Translations under genes and position numbers: made by a program
Source of the DNA: Blasia pusilla
Taxonomy: Eukaryota; Marchantiophyta; Marchantiopsida; Blasiales
DNA: 64,000 bases
Assembly (NCBI GenBank): GCA_050084515.1
Contig: CM114271.1
Span: forward strand, 744,001-808,000
Direction: 5' to 3'
In this document: in pieces, positions 62,961-64,000 of the stretch
How the letters are laid out: every line of letters begins with the position of its first letter
Position numbering within the stretch: the first letter of the stretch is position 1
Notes under the pieces: model-generated
Told to the model about the DNA's origin: nothing
What the model saw: only the letters and a program-made list of their open reading frames with translations
Database searches by the model: none

Positions 62961-63249
62961 TGGCTCCCAAGTCTCCATCGTGACTATGGTAGGACTCTCC
63001 GGTGCGGATGTCAATGGTTGTTATGGTGCAACCCCGTCTCGGATAATAGAACTCTTATCTCCACGCGCAGTACCCGAAACCATGCTTGATGCTGTGGCTA
63101 TCATCTCCTGGCGTATCTGCAAAACATCCGAAGAAGTCCAAGGGTACCTCTCCTGATCACCCCTGGTGTGTCGATCTCCTCGAGTCTTGCCCCCGGCCAT
63201 TGCCTCAACTATCTCGGTAGGCATGGGCTCACCAACGCAACAGTTGTGA
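62961..63249 (-). other. Linker between methyltransferase and RT
   Basis: The minus strand encodes EIVEAMAGGKTRGDRHTRGD and, closer to RT, TMETWEPDIGPKLTRGERRR, an acidic/basic spacer. No protease DTG motif was found. Confidence 0.5.
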
Positions 63250-64000
63250 TCTATCTCATCCTCAAACGACCTTGCTCAACTACTCCTAAGTTGAGAATCC
63301 ATGTTAAGCAGTTCATGTCCATCGCCTGATCCAAGACATGATGTCATGATGCCTTTGATAGTGACGGTACTTCCATCACTCCTAGGGTAATTCCATCGCT
63401 TGCTCTCGCTCATCGGCGTTGGGCTCCACCAACCTCTGTACTTGGTCATCCCAAACTAAGCCAGGTCCGGCCTCCTTGTATGCAAAGGAAGCAAGAAAAC
63501 TCAAAAATGTGGGAATGGTTTCCCGTGGCATGCCAATCTTGTTGACCACAGTCAACGATGGTCGATCAACGTGCCTCATTGCCTGTGATCGACGACCTGG
63601 ATCCACAATAGAATCCACCAAAAAATCTAAGGGGCGCTCCACTCTTGCATATGCCCTCCGAAATACCTCGTGTGATACCAAGTTTGTCCACCAAAGACAC
63701 GGACGATATGCTCGTGAACCCATACTCGCCGCATCCAACAAAACTGCCGGGCCGATCCATGCGCGCACCTGATGTGCATTCGTCACCACACAGGACCTCG
63801 AATCATCCAAAATTGGTACATTCTCCAGAATGTATGCTCGAGGACGAGATTGATGCTCTTGCAAGTGTTGCAAGATCCACATCATCTCCCAAAACAACAT
63901 GGACCGAGAGTCAGCTAATCCGCTACCTCGTCCAGCACTTGACAGGCCCTAACATGGCCAACCAGCAATGACCACGACTATGGCCCCTACCAGTTCCAAG
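63250..64000 (-). pseudogene. Retrotransposon-borne C5 cytosine-DNA methyltransferase, C-terminal half, decayed
   Basis: The minus strand from the window edge reads VVVIAGWPC-stop-GLSSAGRG. Trp-Pro-Cys at 63952-63960 is motif IV with the catalytic Cys, and the following Gln codon is TAG (63949-63951). Then come LFWEMMWILQHL, motif VI AYILENVPILDD (ENVP at 63814-63825), a motif VIII-like GSRAYRPCLWWTNL, a target-recognition stretch, PNADEREQAMEL (motif IX-like) and, after a frameshift, HHVLDQAMDMNCLTW (motif X-like, about 63295-63343). This set and order define the Dcm/DNMT superfamily, which transfers methyl from S-adenosylmethionine to cytosine C5. The SAM-binding motif I lies beyond the edge. 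It is followed on the same strand by RT-RNase H-integrase-PHD, so it belongs to the mobile element. Further stop TGA at 63344. Confidence 0.88.

Noticed and set aside
1-64000. tRNA, rRNA or snRNA genes
   Set aside because: I saw no cloverleaf box A/B pair, rRNA stretch or snRNA core; a covariance-model scan would be needed to exclude them.

Overview
This window looks like nuclear DNA of a land plant. The coding regions are split by short GT-AG introns, intergenic DNA is AT-rich and full of decayed transposable elements, and the recognisable proteins are plant-type: an At1g67325-like RanBP2 zinc-finger protein, a probably plastid-targeted TPR protein and a choline-transporter-like membrane protein. 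Sparse genes, mostly short introns and Ty3 elements that carry a cytosine methyltransferase and a PHD finger suggest a seed-free plant (bryophyte, lycophyte or fern grade). That placement is inference and I cannot name the species.

Layout. 0-7.5 kb: the 3' end of a chromodomain Ty3/gypsy element, a Helitron 5' end, a perfect 45-bp-arm hairpin and a precisely bounded 194-bp Helitron. 8.1-15.0 kb (+): a gene with a large disordered Pro/Ser/Arg-rich N-terminal exon followed by five exons of a choline-transporter-like (CTL/PNS1) domain. Its first large intron holds a 34-bp RNA hairpin. 15-23.7 kb: no gene recognised, but long tracts of degenerate tandem repeats. 23.7-29.1 kb (-): a nine-exon TPR gene that reconstructs cleanly to 642 codons plus stop. 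29.1-39 kb: AT-rich intergenic DNA with rearranged repeats. 39.0-41.7 kb (-): a three-finger RanBP2-type zinc-finger gene. 43.5-45.5 kb (-): remnants of an autonomous Helitron (Rep and PIF1-like helicase). 48-50.9 kb: a second copy of the 20-22 kb repeat family, a small unexplained ORF and a GTCAT-rich tract. 50.9-54.9 kb (-): gag, leader and LTR of a Ty3 element. 56.7-57.0 kb: a second intact short Helitron. 59.6-64 kb (-): LTR and pol of a related Ty3 element, running off the right edge.

The most striking part is the right-hand element. Read on the minus strand from the edge it encodes a C5 cytosine methyltransferase (Trp-Pro-Cys, ENVP, motifs IX and X), then reverse transcriptase, RNase H, integrase and a C-terminal PHD-type zinc finger. 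It is dead here. The stops I could place against family sense can all be explained by C-to-T (or G-to-A) changes. A 127-bp direct repeat flanking its LTR differs between copies at seven sites, all transitions. Both fit decay through deamination of methylated cytosine.

The three host genes have no obvious functional link to one another. Exon borders were derived by hand from splice signals and reading-frame continuity, so they are predictions.
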